64,000 nt of DNA. Origin: Pithys albifrons albifrons. Its lineage: Eukaryota; Chordata; Aves; Passeriformes; Thamnophilidae. The DNA lies in the NCBI RefSeq assembly GCF_047495875.1, contig NC_092466.1, positions 18,720,561 to 18,784,560 on the forward strand. The letters are read 5' to 3'. The notes under the pieces are model-generated. The model worked only from the letters and a program-made list of their open reading frames with translations. It made no database searches and had not been told where the DNA came from. Both the position numbers and the translations under genes were made by a program. Below are positions 38,914 to 50,043 of the stretch, in pieces (position 1 is the stretch's first letter; every line of letters begins with the position of its first letter).

Positions 38914-40035
38914 GAATCATAAGTTGGTAGAAATGACAGGAGATGAAATTTTCATCTAATAGGTCATATAGACCATCCCATTGCCTATGGCAAGATTTAT
39001 TGCACCCATCCTCTTCCTTATGTGTATTTATTAATTAGTTTCTAAAAATCTGCAACAATGAAAGCTTCAAATATCCCTAGGCTATATATGTGATTATTTC
39101 TTTAATTATGATTATTGAAGATTTTTGTTTTCTTGTTTCCTTCATATTTTTTTGAAGATTATGGCCTTCAGGTTTTTTGTCTAAAGATTAAGTACTAGTT
39201 TTAAAATCCTTTTCCTCATGTAAGAGGTGGGAGTTTTTGATTTGTTTGGTTTTTATTCCTCTGATTATTATCATTGTTTTTAGAGAAATCTCCCAAAATT
39301 ATCTGTATCTTTACTTCAATGCCTGACACTGCAGTCCATATTCCAGTTAAAACCTTGAGACTACTGAACAGGCTGGAAGATTTTTTTTTTTCAAAGTCTT
39401 TCATAAGGCATTTATGTTTGTTTCATGTTGACTTTTCTCACAGCAGGGTAGGAGTGTTGGATGATTTTCAGATTTTTATCCACTGCAGTCCCCAGAACAC
39501 TCGCTGTAGACCTTTTGTTTTCTTGGTCATTCACCTGTTCTGGACTTTTGTTCAGTTGGTTATTTCTGCCTAAGTACAGTATTTGACATTTGTCAATACA
39601 GACTTGTAACCAGGCAAGCCACAAATTGCGTTTCTAATAATTGTTTAAAGTGGTCAAGTTTTGGTGTTCAGCCGTTTATGTGGGGTTTTTTTAACTTAAA
39701 TAAAACACCCAGTCTTTATTCCCTCTGTTCCACCTCACTAGTTTGCTATCATGTTTAGGTTTTAAGAGGGTAATCCCTATTCTATTGCCGAAATCATTAA
39801 CAGAAACAAAGAGTAGTGCCAGAGCCAGAACAGACCCTTGAGTAATCCCGTTCCATATATCTTTCTAGGGTAAGTCTGAGCAATTTATAACTGATCTCTT
39901 TTTTTTTTTTTTGTCATTTTGTCATCAAGTCTTGAAAAGCTTCATTTAGATTGTTTTCCTCATTCTTTTGGAAAATGTCACGTGAGACAGTGTCGTAAGC
40001 CTTACTGAACTTGAGATATATCATCTTCAAACTCA
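38914..40035 (-). mobile_element. CR1 LINE, 5'-truncated, antisense
   Basis: This is the largest transposable element in the window, about 1.1 kb. The plus strand starts at the element's 3' end with 'gaatcataagttggtagaaa', a decayed antisense CR1 terminus. It continues through 'ctaaaaatctgcaacaatga' and 'tccctaggc', the usual antisense CR1 3' UTR phrases. From about 39412 to 40023 it reads on the minus strand into the CR1 second open reading frame (separate entry). Similarity ends just before reverse transcriptase motif A, so the 5' half and ORF1 are absent, as is normal for CR1 copies. Many stops and indels show that it is old and inactive. An internal T14 run lies at 39899-39912. Confidence 0.9.
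39412..40023 (-). pseudogene. Decayed CR1 reverse transcriptase (ORF2 fragment)
   Basis: Read on the minus strand, this is a broken piece of the CR1 ORF2 polyprotein, which in intact elements is an endonuclease plus reverse transcriptase copying the element's own RNA at the target site. Motif A survives as 'YLKFSKAYDTVSRD' (39978-40023; family form YLDFSKAFDTVSHD), with its catalytic Asp kept. The motif B region reads 'WNGITQGSVL' and 'VSVNDFGNRIG' (39777-39855; family form GVPQGSVLGP...INDL). Motif C, FADD in the family, has become PKHD (39748-39759), so one of the two metal-binding aspartates is lost. Further on, a thumb or connection block reads 'DKCQILYLGRNN' within 39412-39624. Frames shift between the blocks and stops intervene. 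It is non-functional. Confidence 0.88.
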
Positions 40036-43000
40036 AGGCCAGAGAAGAGAACAAGAAGAAGAGAATATCGTGCCTCACAGGAGATCTAGACCAACGTAAG
40101 ATCATGCCCAGGGGACAAAGGGAGTGTGAAGCACAGGAAATACAGCTCCCAGAAGGTCCCAGAGAGCCTCTGTGACAGAGCTGTTATGGTTTCCAGCCAA
40201 GAAGTTTCAGGTTTTGAAATTCTAGCATTTAAAAAATGCAACAGTAACACTTTCTAAATGGCCATAATGCATTCCTAGACTCTGTATTGTAATTTAACAA
40301 CATACTCTGTTAGCCTGGGTAGTTAATTAGCTCTCTCTGATACAGAGGGTCCTTGGTGTCTGCTAAAGTGGAATACATATTGACACAGAAACCTGTGCTG
40401 GGAGCTCAGCTGCACTGCAGCAGGAGGCAACAGAGGTCTGTTGAATATTTTCCTTGCTATGAAACTGCTAATGTGCATATATTTTCTGGTCATTTCTGGC
40501 TGTATCTGGAGCCCACTTATTCCAATCCTGTGGTAGACTATCTGGTTGAAATTTATCCTTAAGTCCCCCCCATCTTTACTTGTATCCAGATGCTCTTGAA
40601 GTGAGTTGCCCTGTCACTGAAAAGGAAAGTGTTCACTATAGAGAAGCAATTCTGCTGAGCAAGAAGTTAAATGGCTCTTCAGAAGTACTGTAAATATTCT
40701 GGTCATTGGATGTGCTCCTTTACTCATTCAGTGTCTACACTGTGTAGTACCTTTGGGACACTGTCAGTCAGTTGATCCTGAGTTTTAATTTGGAGGAGGC
40801 ATAACATACCCTGGAGGATCCAGTTTTTCATATTTAGGGGCAGAGAAAAGGTCAGGAAGTGGTCTTCTCAGCTTGAATGCTGTATTTCTAATAAAAGAAA
40901 GCAACTAAGGAACAACAAAATTGAAAGCTCCCTATCAGTGTTATAATGAAGTATTACTCTCATCTTCAATCTAGTTGCGATAAATGAAGTTGATGCAGGT
41001 ATGAAAGCCAAGAAAAGGTAATAATTTTAGCTCCCCATCAGTTAATTTCTTCTTTCTTAATTCTTTTCTTCTCCTGCTTTTCAAGACAGGAGAAACATTG
41101 GGTTAAAGTAGGGCATGGGGGATTTATGTGAGAGCTTTTGTATATTATGCCCTGTTTTTAACTAGTGGTCTTTCAAGGTGGTTTCTGGTAATGCATTAAG
41201 ATGCAGAAAGAAAGAGCTCAAAGACAAGGACTCTTGACTATTGTCTTTCTGTTTTGACTGTGTGGAGTGAACAGGACTGGTTGGTGAGGGGTGCTGATAC
41301 CTGAATCTCCTGAGAACGGAAGATTGCTCACTGCAAACTAAAGCCTGGCATTTCTTACTTTTCAAATAAACCTACAAGGGAAATGATATGCATTGAGAGC
41401 ATGAATGGAGGGGGCTACTTCCATCTAAGTTTATTTTGCTTAGCGGGTAAGATCAGAAGAGGCCTAAACAAGGCTCTTTATTTTCAGCAACACTGATCAT
41501 CTGCTTTGAAGTAAGATCCAAAGAAAACATACTCCCTCCTTCATCCTAATTAAAAAGCAATAACGTCTATTTTCAAATTTTAAATATTGAAGGTAAATAA
41601 TCTGCCAAGAAATCCTTTCCCTTTATAGAGGGAGACATGTCAAATATTGTGAGGCCACTGTATCCTCAGCTGGTGTTGTCCAGGATCACTCCACTGAAGT
41701 CAGTCAGCCTGAGTTATGTTGCCTGAATTCCTGGCTCCTTGTATGCCAGTGTTGTTCAGACACACAGTTCTGCAAAGGTCATGTGCAAACACAATAGAGA
41801 CAATGGCCCAAACTCATTCCAGCAGTTTTACTTAGCAAAGGATATGACCTCTTGCTTTTTAGTGATCATCTTTTTAACCTTGAAGGTTCCATCAGCACAA
41901 GAGCAGTGTTCTCTGCAGACTAGGAGTTACTTGGGTGATAGGAAGGGGAGTTGTCCCTCGGGCAGGTCATACTAACCTTTCTCTGGTGCCTGGCACAATT
42001 GAGAAGAGGAAGATTCTATCTCCAGCTAAAGAAGGACAGTTCATGGAGGGGAAAAAAAAAGGCAGTTTTCCACTCTGCTGTCTCTAAGAAACTGAATATG
42101 GACCTTGATCTATAGAAATATGATTAGATGTTCAGTTTTACTTAACAGCAACTGCTGTGTTAAAGTGAATTTCTCCTTTCAGTCCTGAAGCATTTCTATT
42201 CTGGTATCTGAGTTTAACTTCCCTTCCTGTGGCATGTATCAGGCTCACAAGTAAAAGTATAAAGAATTTGTCTGAATAAAGGAGTGAAGAAGTTGGTGGA
42301 CATAACAGAAGGAGCTAGGGGAAGGTGGGGGAGGCATGAGAGGAACAGTCTACCCCATTGTCATGGAAGACAAACATTTCTTGGTTATTTTTTTCTTTCT
42401 TCTGTCTTCCATGATTTCATAATTAACCACAGATGGATATATAGAACAGGCTTTGAGGTAGGAATGGGTCCCAAAGTAAGTGAAGCACTCTCCTACTGTT
42501 TCTTCCTTTGCATCTCCTGCCTCTATTTGGACTAAGAAGGGAGTAATGCAGCTGGCCACAGTGGGATAAGTCTGTTAGCTCAGGGGGATGAATGAGAAAG
42601 GTGGAGCAACATAAAGAAGCAGCCAGAACTCCCTATGTTGTTCTTGTAGAGGTCTGTCAATGCTTCTCCCATTTATCCTCTGGTTTATCAGTAGTAAACT
42701 CAGTGAATTCAAAGGAAGAGCACTGAGTTAAAGCCAGTATGGCAGTGAACGCCAAACAAAAGGCCACTGCTCCTGTTTTAAATTAATTCCTAATGAGAAA
42801 CAAGATCCACTCTGAATATTAATTTAGAAGTGGCTTTGAATGTTTTCTGAGCTACTACAAGGTTTTTGCCAGAGAGCTTGCATCATAATTTGCTGCTGCT
42901 TCAGGTGTTCTGAACTCAAAGATTAAAATGCTACAATAAATCTGCTTGACCTTGTATTATGTATTGGACACAGCTATTGGCAAATAAATGCATACATGAA

Positions 43001-43136
43001 GCTCAGCAATTTCTAGAATCCAAATCAATCTCTGTTCTTCCAGTGAGAGCCAGAAGCCATGCTAGCAAAATACAATATGTGTCAATGGCGTTTTCAGCCT
43101 GACTCAGAAGGATCAAGCTCTATAAATGCAGTTGTA
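40036..43136. other. Unique DNA, no gene recognised
   Basis: No gene or clear repeat is recognised, and open frames stay under 85 codons. At 41690-41720 a phrase like 'ccactgaagtcagtcagcc' recalls a widespread old sauropsid repeat but is too short to call. The interval 42770-42850 is AT-rich with 'ttaatt' words and could be conserved, though nothing in the sequence alone proves it. Confidence 0.65.
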
Positions 43137-43676
43137 GAACCTCAGAATAATTTAGATCAGAAGGTACCTCAGGAGCTAATCTAGTCTGTCTGCTCAAAGA
43201 AGGCCCAACTTCAACCTGAGATTAGGTTGCTCAAGATCTCATCCCAGAAAGTTCTGGAAATCTCCAGGGACGGATATTCACCATGTCATCTCTTGTCATC
43301 TTGTTCCAGCTCTTTTCTCAGTGACGGATGCCTTCCATACATCCATTTGGAATTGTCCTTGTTGCAACCTGTCTCTATTGTGTTCTGTCCTTTCACTGGG
43401 TGCCTCTGAAAAGAGTCTGGTTCTACCCTTGCTACAAGACCTTTCAGAAAGTAGGAGAAGCAATCACTTCCTACCTCACCTAGCCTTCTCTTTCCCTGGT
43501 TAGAAGAACTTAGTTTCTTCAGCCTCTCCTGATGTTTCATGTTCTCTAGACTCCTGACAATCTTAGCAGCTTTTCTTGCAACTGTCTACAGGTCATCAGT
43601 ATCTTTTTTTTATATAGAGTGGCACACAAGTGAACTTCAATATATTTCAGTTATGGATACAGACCAAATAATGTCT
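43137..43676 (-). mobile_element. Old CR1 LINE 3' region, antisense
   Basis: The plus strand follows the antisense CR1 3' sequence for about 540 bases with many changes. The order is 'cctcagaataatttagatca' (decayed terminus), 'aggttgctcaagatctcatc', 'tcttgttccagc', 'gttctgtcctttcac', 'cttctctttccctgg', 'cttcagcctctcctgatg' and 'aatcttagcagcttttcttg'. Each block has a counterpart in the same order in avian CR1. No reverse transcriptase sequence is reached, so the element is 5'-truncated. Frames of 60-84 codons in this interval are repeat-derived and should not be read as genes. Confidence 0.85.
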
Positions 43677-44499
43677 AAATTTTGTGGAGTTCACCCATCA
43701 TTTGTTGCATAAAGAAGTCTATCACACTATTGTTTTTCTTGTCTAATTTTACTTTATGTTCTTCTGATAATAAAATGTTGAGGAAACCTAAAAAAGTTCA
43801 AAAATCACGTAGATCTGTCTATCACTGGCCTCTGCACTGATGGGAACATGATCTTGCATATCTATCCTCCCTACGAATGGGGATGAACCCAGCTGTTGCC
43901 CTGAGATAAGCAAGAAGATTATCAGACCCATAAACTGCATGGGAGACCAGGAAGCTGTTTGGTCCAAGCATTCTTCTTCCCCCACAGGCTATTTCTTTCT
44001 GGAGGAAGCCATTGATCTTTGACAGGCGGACACAGTTGGGCATTCAGTCACTCTATCAGTGACAGACTAACATAAAACAGTGGCAAACAGCCTCCAGTGA
44101 TTTTGGGGAAGGGCTCCTTGGCTGGAGAAGCATAGATTCAGCATTCATTCAAACTAACGTTTGAGGAATTTATTTTATTACAGGAAACAACAATGATAAT
44201 CTGGGGAATCTCTGTCAAGACAGAGCCTTTGGATAATCTCAAGACAAAGAAATCTAGGCAGGAAGTCCTCCTTGGTTTTGTTCATTTAACAAGATCTTAC
44301 GGGTCTCTAGCAATATCTTTTCTTTTTATTCTGAACGGAATTTATGGTAAAATACACAGTAGTAGACCAATGTTATTTGATTCAACTTCGCATAAATTTG
44401 AATGAGCACTCTCAGGAGGGCCTGAAATTTGAGATAAACCTGGAGATGATAGATAGCAAAGTCTTCCTGGGATATCTCTTAGTCCACCCTTGGAAACTG
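43677..44499. other. Spacer between two CR1 copies
   Basis: Unique-looking DNA with no gene recognised. Frames of 65-73 codons on the minus strand (43788-44043) overlap each other and resemble nothing known. The interval separates two independent antisense CR1 remnants. Confidence 0.6.
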
Positions 44500-44790
44500 A
44501 GTCCAGATTGCTTTTCTTACTGTATATATTTTTTTAGTATTTTATGCAGTCTAGTTTTAAGTATTTGAAGCAGGGAGAGGATTATTCCTCTGAGTAATAT
44601 CAGCAAAATTCCTCCTGATATCCATGCTTATTTTGTTGCTTTCCTTTCTCTAATCCTTCTTATCTGTCCTTCTGGTGAATTTGTTTGCCCTTCATGGTAC
44701 TTGCACACAGCCTTTTGATATCTGTCAGTAACTGCAGTGTCTCCATGCCTTCCCTGGATCACTTTGTCAAGCTAAGCAGCTCCAAACTTA
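44500..44790 (-). mobile_element. Very old CR1-like fragment, antisense
   Basis: Readable CR1 phrases on the plus strand, in family order, are 'gtctagttttaagtatttga', 'aagcagggagaggattattc', 'aaattcctcctgatatcc', 'acttgcacacagccttttga', 'tatctgtcagtaactgcag' and 'aagctaagcagctccaaac'. This covers much the same part of the element as the copy at 43137-43676 and differs strongly from it, so it is a separate, probably older insertion. Its terminal repeat is not recognisable. The ends are approximate. Confidence 0.72.
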
Positions 44791-46692
44791 ATAGAACGCT
44801 GTTATATATCAACCTTGCAGCTCCACCAAAGCCACCCCTAAATGATTACAAGAGGAGTGACTTTACTGGTTAATATCTACTGCTTCCTCCACTTTTATTG
44901 AAGTTCAGGTCCATCCTTCAGAGGAAAACCTTGGTCAGGAGTACTGAGCAGTGTGTGGCCATGCACTGTCCCTTGCTTCCACAGCTTTGAACAGACTGCA
45001 TGCAAAGAGACAGATGTGCATTTAGGGGAGTCTGGGCTGACAGGATGAGGTTATGTGATGTGTCTCCAGATGATACAGTACCTGACTCCTGTACCTGGGA
45101 AGGGTTGTAGGACAATGACTTTATACCACCTTTGTGCCTTCCCAGCCTCTCCAGGACCTGGAGAAAACTGTGCTGCAGCCAAGGCCAAAGTTAAGGCAGC
45201 CTGGATGAACATGTCTTCTAGACTAACATGTAGCGCAGAATCATCTCAGCATTGTAGACAGAGGTTGCACACCAGAATGTATCTGTCAGCCCCAACCTGA
45301 AACCCTCCACAGGAGATCCTGGGAGGCAGCAGGTGTCATGGGACTACCAAGCTCTCACCACTGGGATTTTTCTTGGCCCATTCATACTACTGCGATTCTC
45401 TGTAGGATGTAAGGTTCAGCACAGGAAGAAAGATCCTAGAGTTACTCCTTGTTTGGGCAGATACTGGAAAATACACACTATAGAACTCACTGAGCTATAA
45501 TCTAGCTAAAACTGGTATTATTTAACATAATTTTTCCTCTTTCCCAATAGCATGTTTGTTACCTTATTCTACTAAACTCCCCTTAGACCTTTTGATTAGG
45601 AGAAGAAGCCATAAACATTGTGAAGACATGGTGGGACAAGGACATCTAAGGAAATATTGGTGCCCAGAATGCATTCCTAATATCACCAAACTCATCTGAG
45701 AGGTTTCTGTTACAGCAGCAAGGAGATTGGGGCTTAGCCTAGCCCTATAAACAAGTGTGTCTGATAGGGCTTTCTGGGCTAAAAAGTGACTGAACTCTTG
45801 TGAAGAGCCAAGGGAACTGTAATGCAGCCCATATGGCACAGGATAAGGGAAGCTGTAAGAATTTGAGCACTGCACCAGCTTTTCCCCCAGCAAGCAAGGG
45901 CAGGGGATCAGTAGGATGAAGGCTGAGGGGTTCCTTCAGCCCAACTAATTTAATTTGCAAACAGAATGAAGACATTGTTTGGTAGATTGGTGGGTAGAAG
46001 TAGTTTTGAGGAAGGGACTAATCAAGAGAGAAGTTTCTTATAACCAGCAAAATCCTGCATTTATGGACAGTTTCGGCTGGTGATGCGGGTAAGCAGTCAT
46101 TTTACATCTTTGCTTTTTTTCACCTTTTAACTGACACAGTCACAGTCTGGTCTGTGTATACAGACACATATTTATGTATTGAATAATCTTCTCTGCCTGT
46201 GCAGACTGAGTGCTTGATGGTTCTTCCCCATCAGTTCAGAGGCCAGTCAATTGCCTGTGCCTAACATCAGAAATATAATGGTATCATGTTCTCATTTCAC
46301 AGTTGCAGGAAAGTAACTGGTTGCATTACACAGGCCTATGGGATCAGACTCCTTGGAACATGAGATGTGTGTGGGTGAACTTGGCCAGTGAGGCAGCCAA
46401 AAAGACAATTTACTAGCCCACCCCCGAAGAACATGATGAGACTCCAGAGGACGGATTCAGAGGCCGATACAAATACTTAGTGGAGTTACTAATGTCTTTT
46501 TGTATTTTGGTGCTAGAATTTTAAGCCTTATATTAATTATCCTTCAGCAAAGTGTTTTACTATGGAAAAACACTTATATGCATAGTGAGAGCTCTCCTGA
46601 CTCTAAACTGAAGCAGCAAGGGTGTTAAAATTTTAATGAAGACCTTTTTTTCCATTCAGGGCTTCTCAGATGTTGAATTAAACCACTGCTAA

Positions 46693-46730
46693 TAAAAAAC
46701 AAACAAAAGCAAACACAAAATACAAATACA
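46693..46730. repeat. A/C-rich low-complexity tract
   Basis: AAAC and AAACAC words with few other bases on the plus strand; a shorter relative of the tract at 14510-14590. Confidence 0.65.
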
Positions 46731-49700
46731 TGCCTAAACTTAAGTCCACCCTAATTTCTGCTAGACTCTAAAAGTCAGTGTCTTCTGATACGATGCCATC
46801 AGTTCTGAAATGTCCATGACATTCTAGGATGGAAAAGAGGCAATGTTTTCAAAGGCAGTTGAACAAAGATACCTTTTATCTAACCAGGTAGGTAACAGTC
46901 AAGTTGACAACTACTCAATCTGGTTTGTCTCATGTTCAGTTGATGTAGAGAGAGACTGACAGGGCCAAGAAGCAACCTAAGTCAAGTGAAATAAGTCACT
47001 TTCTAGAGCTGTGCTAGCTTCCATCAGCTGCTACCACACAGATACAGGTGACTTAAGAACACATGTTTCTACTCAGTGCCTCATTTTTAGACATCTTGAC
47101 TCTGACTGGTTGTTTTAAAATGGGTAATGCAGAAATAACTCATGGAAATCAGTGCAGAACTCATACACTTAACTAAGATTCAGACAGAGACTTTTCTCTT
47201 TCCATTTCCTCTCTAATCCTAATTGATGGTACATGTAAAAGTGAGACTAGGGCTGATGGTGGTATTTGCCACGCAAATCTCTGCAGCCTCTCCAGCCACT
47301 GTGTGCTCAATATTTTAAAGTTTTGCTATATCCACATTGGGCCATTAAATTAATTATGTGCCTCTGAGAAGTAATCTATACCTTGAGGCTTTTGAGGAAG
47401 GGAAAATTCCACAGTTGCACCTGGTCAAATGGTCACACATGAAGGAAATAACCCCTTGACCTTTTTAGGTGCTCCAAATATAAAGCTTGTTTAACCCTCT
47501 CTTACCTGCATAGCTATAAGTGGTATTACTGCTCACAAATCTATGCAGCTTGTAAAAAAAGGAAGACAATATTTGACTGACCTTAACCAGCAGGGATTCT
47601 TCTGGGTGGCATGAGAAAAACATGTAAAAATTAAAATTGTTTTAATCTTGGTGGTCCTATACAGTTAGGAACTGCCTACTCTGAAGGTGCAGGCCTTAGT
47701 GGGACCATTTGGGAAGTCTCTGGGGTGAATAAAAGACAAACAGTGCAAAATCAGCAAGGCTACAGCCATGCTCTTTGTCATGAGGAGAGGGCTGTCTTAC
47801 TACTTTTTCCTATATGATGATGCCTTATTGTCAGGATATTTTCTTTATGTGACTGAAGGCAGCAAACCAAATGATTATTCCAGTCTGAATAATTATGATA
47901 GTTTATGGCAGCAGTATTACCTTTGTATGAAAAAGCATTCTCATGCTTTGTCATTGAGAAGATTTACACTGGTAAAGGACGGTCATAGACGAGCTCAGAT
48001 TTGTACATATCACACCTTCCTTTAGGCTCTTGATAGTTCATGATGTGGGAGAGGGCTGCTCTGAACTCTTCCATTATACTTCCCCTTTGAATCATTTGTA
48101 TTACCTCTGACTTTAACTTGAATTATTTGTTAAGTTAAGGATAATAGTAGTATTATTCATAGCTCGGTGTAATTCATCACCTCAGTAGCTCAGACAAGTA
48201 AAGAGTAAAAATAAAAAATAAGTGAAGAATGTGAAAAGATGCCAGTCAGAGAACAGGTTTTGTGATTGAAATGGTGCTTTGTTTTGCTCTAGTTATATAA
48301 TGAGAGTGGTTTGCTTATCTGCCTGGCCTTGTAGATACGTGAAAAGAAAATAGTAAGTCCATCCTATACTGTCTTGTATATCAGTCTTTGAATTTGCCCT
48401 ACAGGAGGAACAGGGACTCTAATCACTGATTACTAGCAAGAAAAAAATTCCAAAGAAAGAAACATGTTCTCCCACCCAACCGAAACACATACCTCAGAAT
48501 AAACATGAATAATGAGGTATGAAAGGGCAGCAGTCAGGAGAGAAGTTGTGAAGCTGTATCAGCTCATCACAACCCATTTGTAACGCCGGGCACTCGCACA
48601 TCAGGGTTACAGGTCTGTGGTTTCCCATGAGACACGCTGTGTTCTCATGCTGAAGGGGAAGAGCCCGCCACTCTGGCAGAATCAGTCCTGCCTGCTAGAT
48701 GAAGGCCCTGTCACTGGTTCCATTATTTCTATTTTGGTGTACTCTCTGTCTGCTGAGATGACATGGGATCTTGAGCCAAAGGCAAAATTCTTTTCCAGGA
48801 AATCTTTCAAAGAACTGATTTTTAAAGAAAGCAGCATCCATTCCCACTGCAGGGCTCTCCCCCTACAACCTGCAGTGACACTAGTTGCTGTACCTGAGAA
48901 GACCACTAGAGTACTGAAAGAGCATCAAAACTGAGGGGGAACAAAACAGGCTTTTTTGAACATGGTAGGGCTTACCATAGCAGGTGGTGCCCACTGAGAG
49001 CTCGAGGCTTTAGCTGATAATTACGGAATCCCCTTGATGCTCTCCTCCACCTTGGTTTCAGGTTGCTGAATGGATTTGGAGTGGCCACTGTGTTATGGAC
49101 CTGAGGAGAAAAGCTGCTGCTGAGCACCAGGCCCGTGTGACTGGGCTGATCCTGCCAAGTAGAGTCTTCTCAATGCTATAAAGATGTATGTCCACCTCCT
49201 CCCTGGGCAGTCTGTTCTATTCTTCTTGATCAAAATGAAGGAGCATTTTGTCATAAAAAGTTATAAAATTGTAGATTGTTTCATACATAGCTTTGAGTTG
49301 CATCAGGACAGTTCAGACAGAGTGTGAGGGATGATGTGAAGATTGTGAGTGTGGTAGAGACTGTTGTACCTGTCAGATGAGAAACAGCACCCCTACTTAT
49401 CCCAGGGCTGAATAGTGTCAAATCATTTTACAAGACCCTTCTGTGTCCTGCCATTGTGTTAGAGAGTTCAGAAATACAACCACTTAGACAGAGAAATCAA
49501 GAGCTATGCCATGAAGTGGGTATCTTTATGGAGTGGTAACATCCTGAGTGCCTCCATGGGTTTCCAGTTAGACCAACATCTCCCATTACTAGGGACAGCT
49601 GGGATCACTACCAGTCCGCCTTCAGCTGTGCACTACTGGGCTGCAGTGAAATGGTGTGAGCTAAATGGATTGTGATGCAGCAACACTGTGGAGAGCCCAG

Positions 49701-50029
49701 GCTCTGCACAGCCTTCATTTGTACAGCATTTTTAAGTCCAATATTGCAGGCTTGGGAGGTTTGGATAATTTGGAATGGTCTGTGAGGGGCTTTCCCAGAA
49801 TTAATTCCTCACTCAGTGGGAGGAAGGAAGCTTGAACTCTTATCACCTGTTTGCTATTATTAAACATCTCTTCTCTTTGAGACACAGTTTCAGTTCAGAG
49901 GTATCTTTCTTGTGATGATAAAAAAAGAGCCCAAAATGAAAGAAAAAGAGAAATCTGAAGACTGGTGTTTTCTGCTGAAGTGAGCCCAAAGCATCTCAAC
50001 TTTCATACTCCTCTCTCTTAGGACAACTT

Positions 50030-50043
50030 AAAAAAAAAAAAAA
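50030..50043. repeat. Poly-A run, 14 bases
   Basis: A pure A run. There is no recognisable retroposed gene copy upstream of it. Confidence 0.9.
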
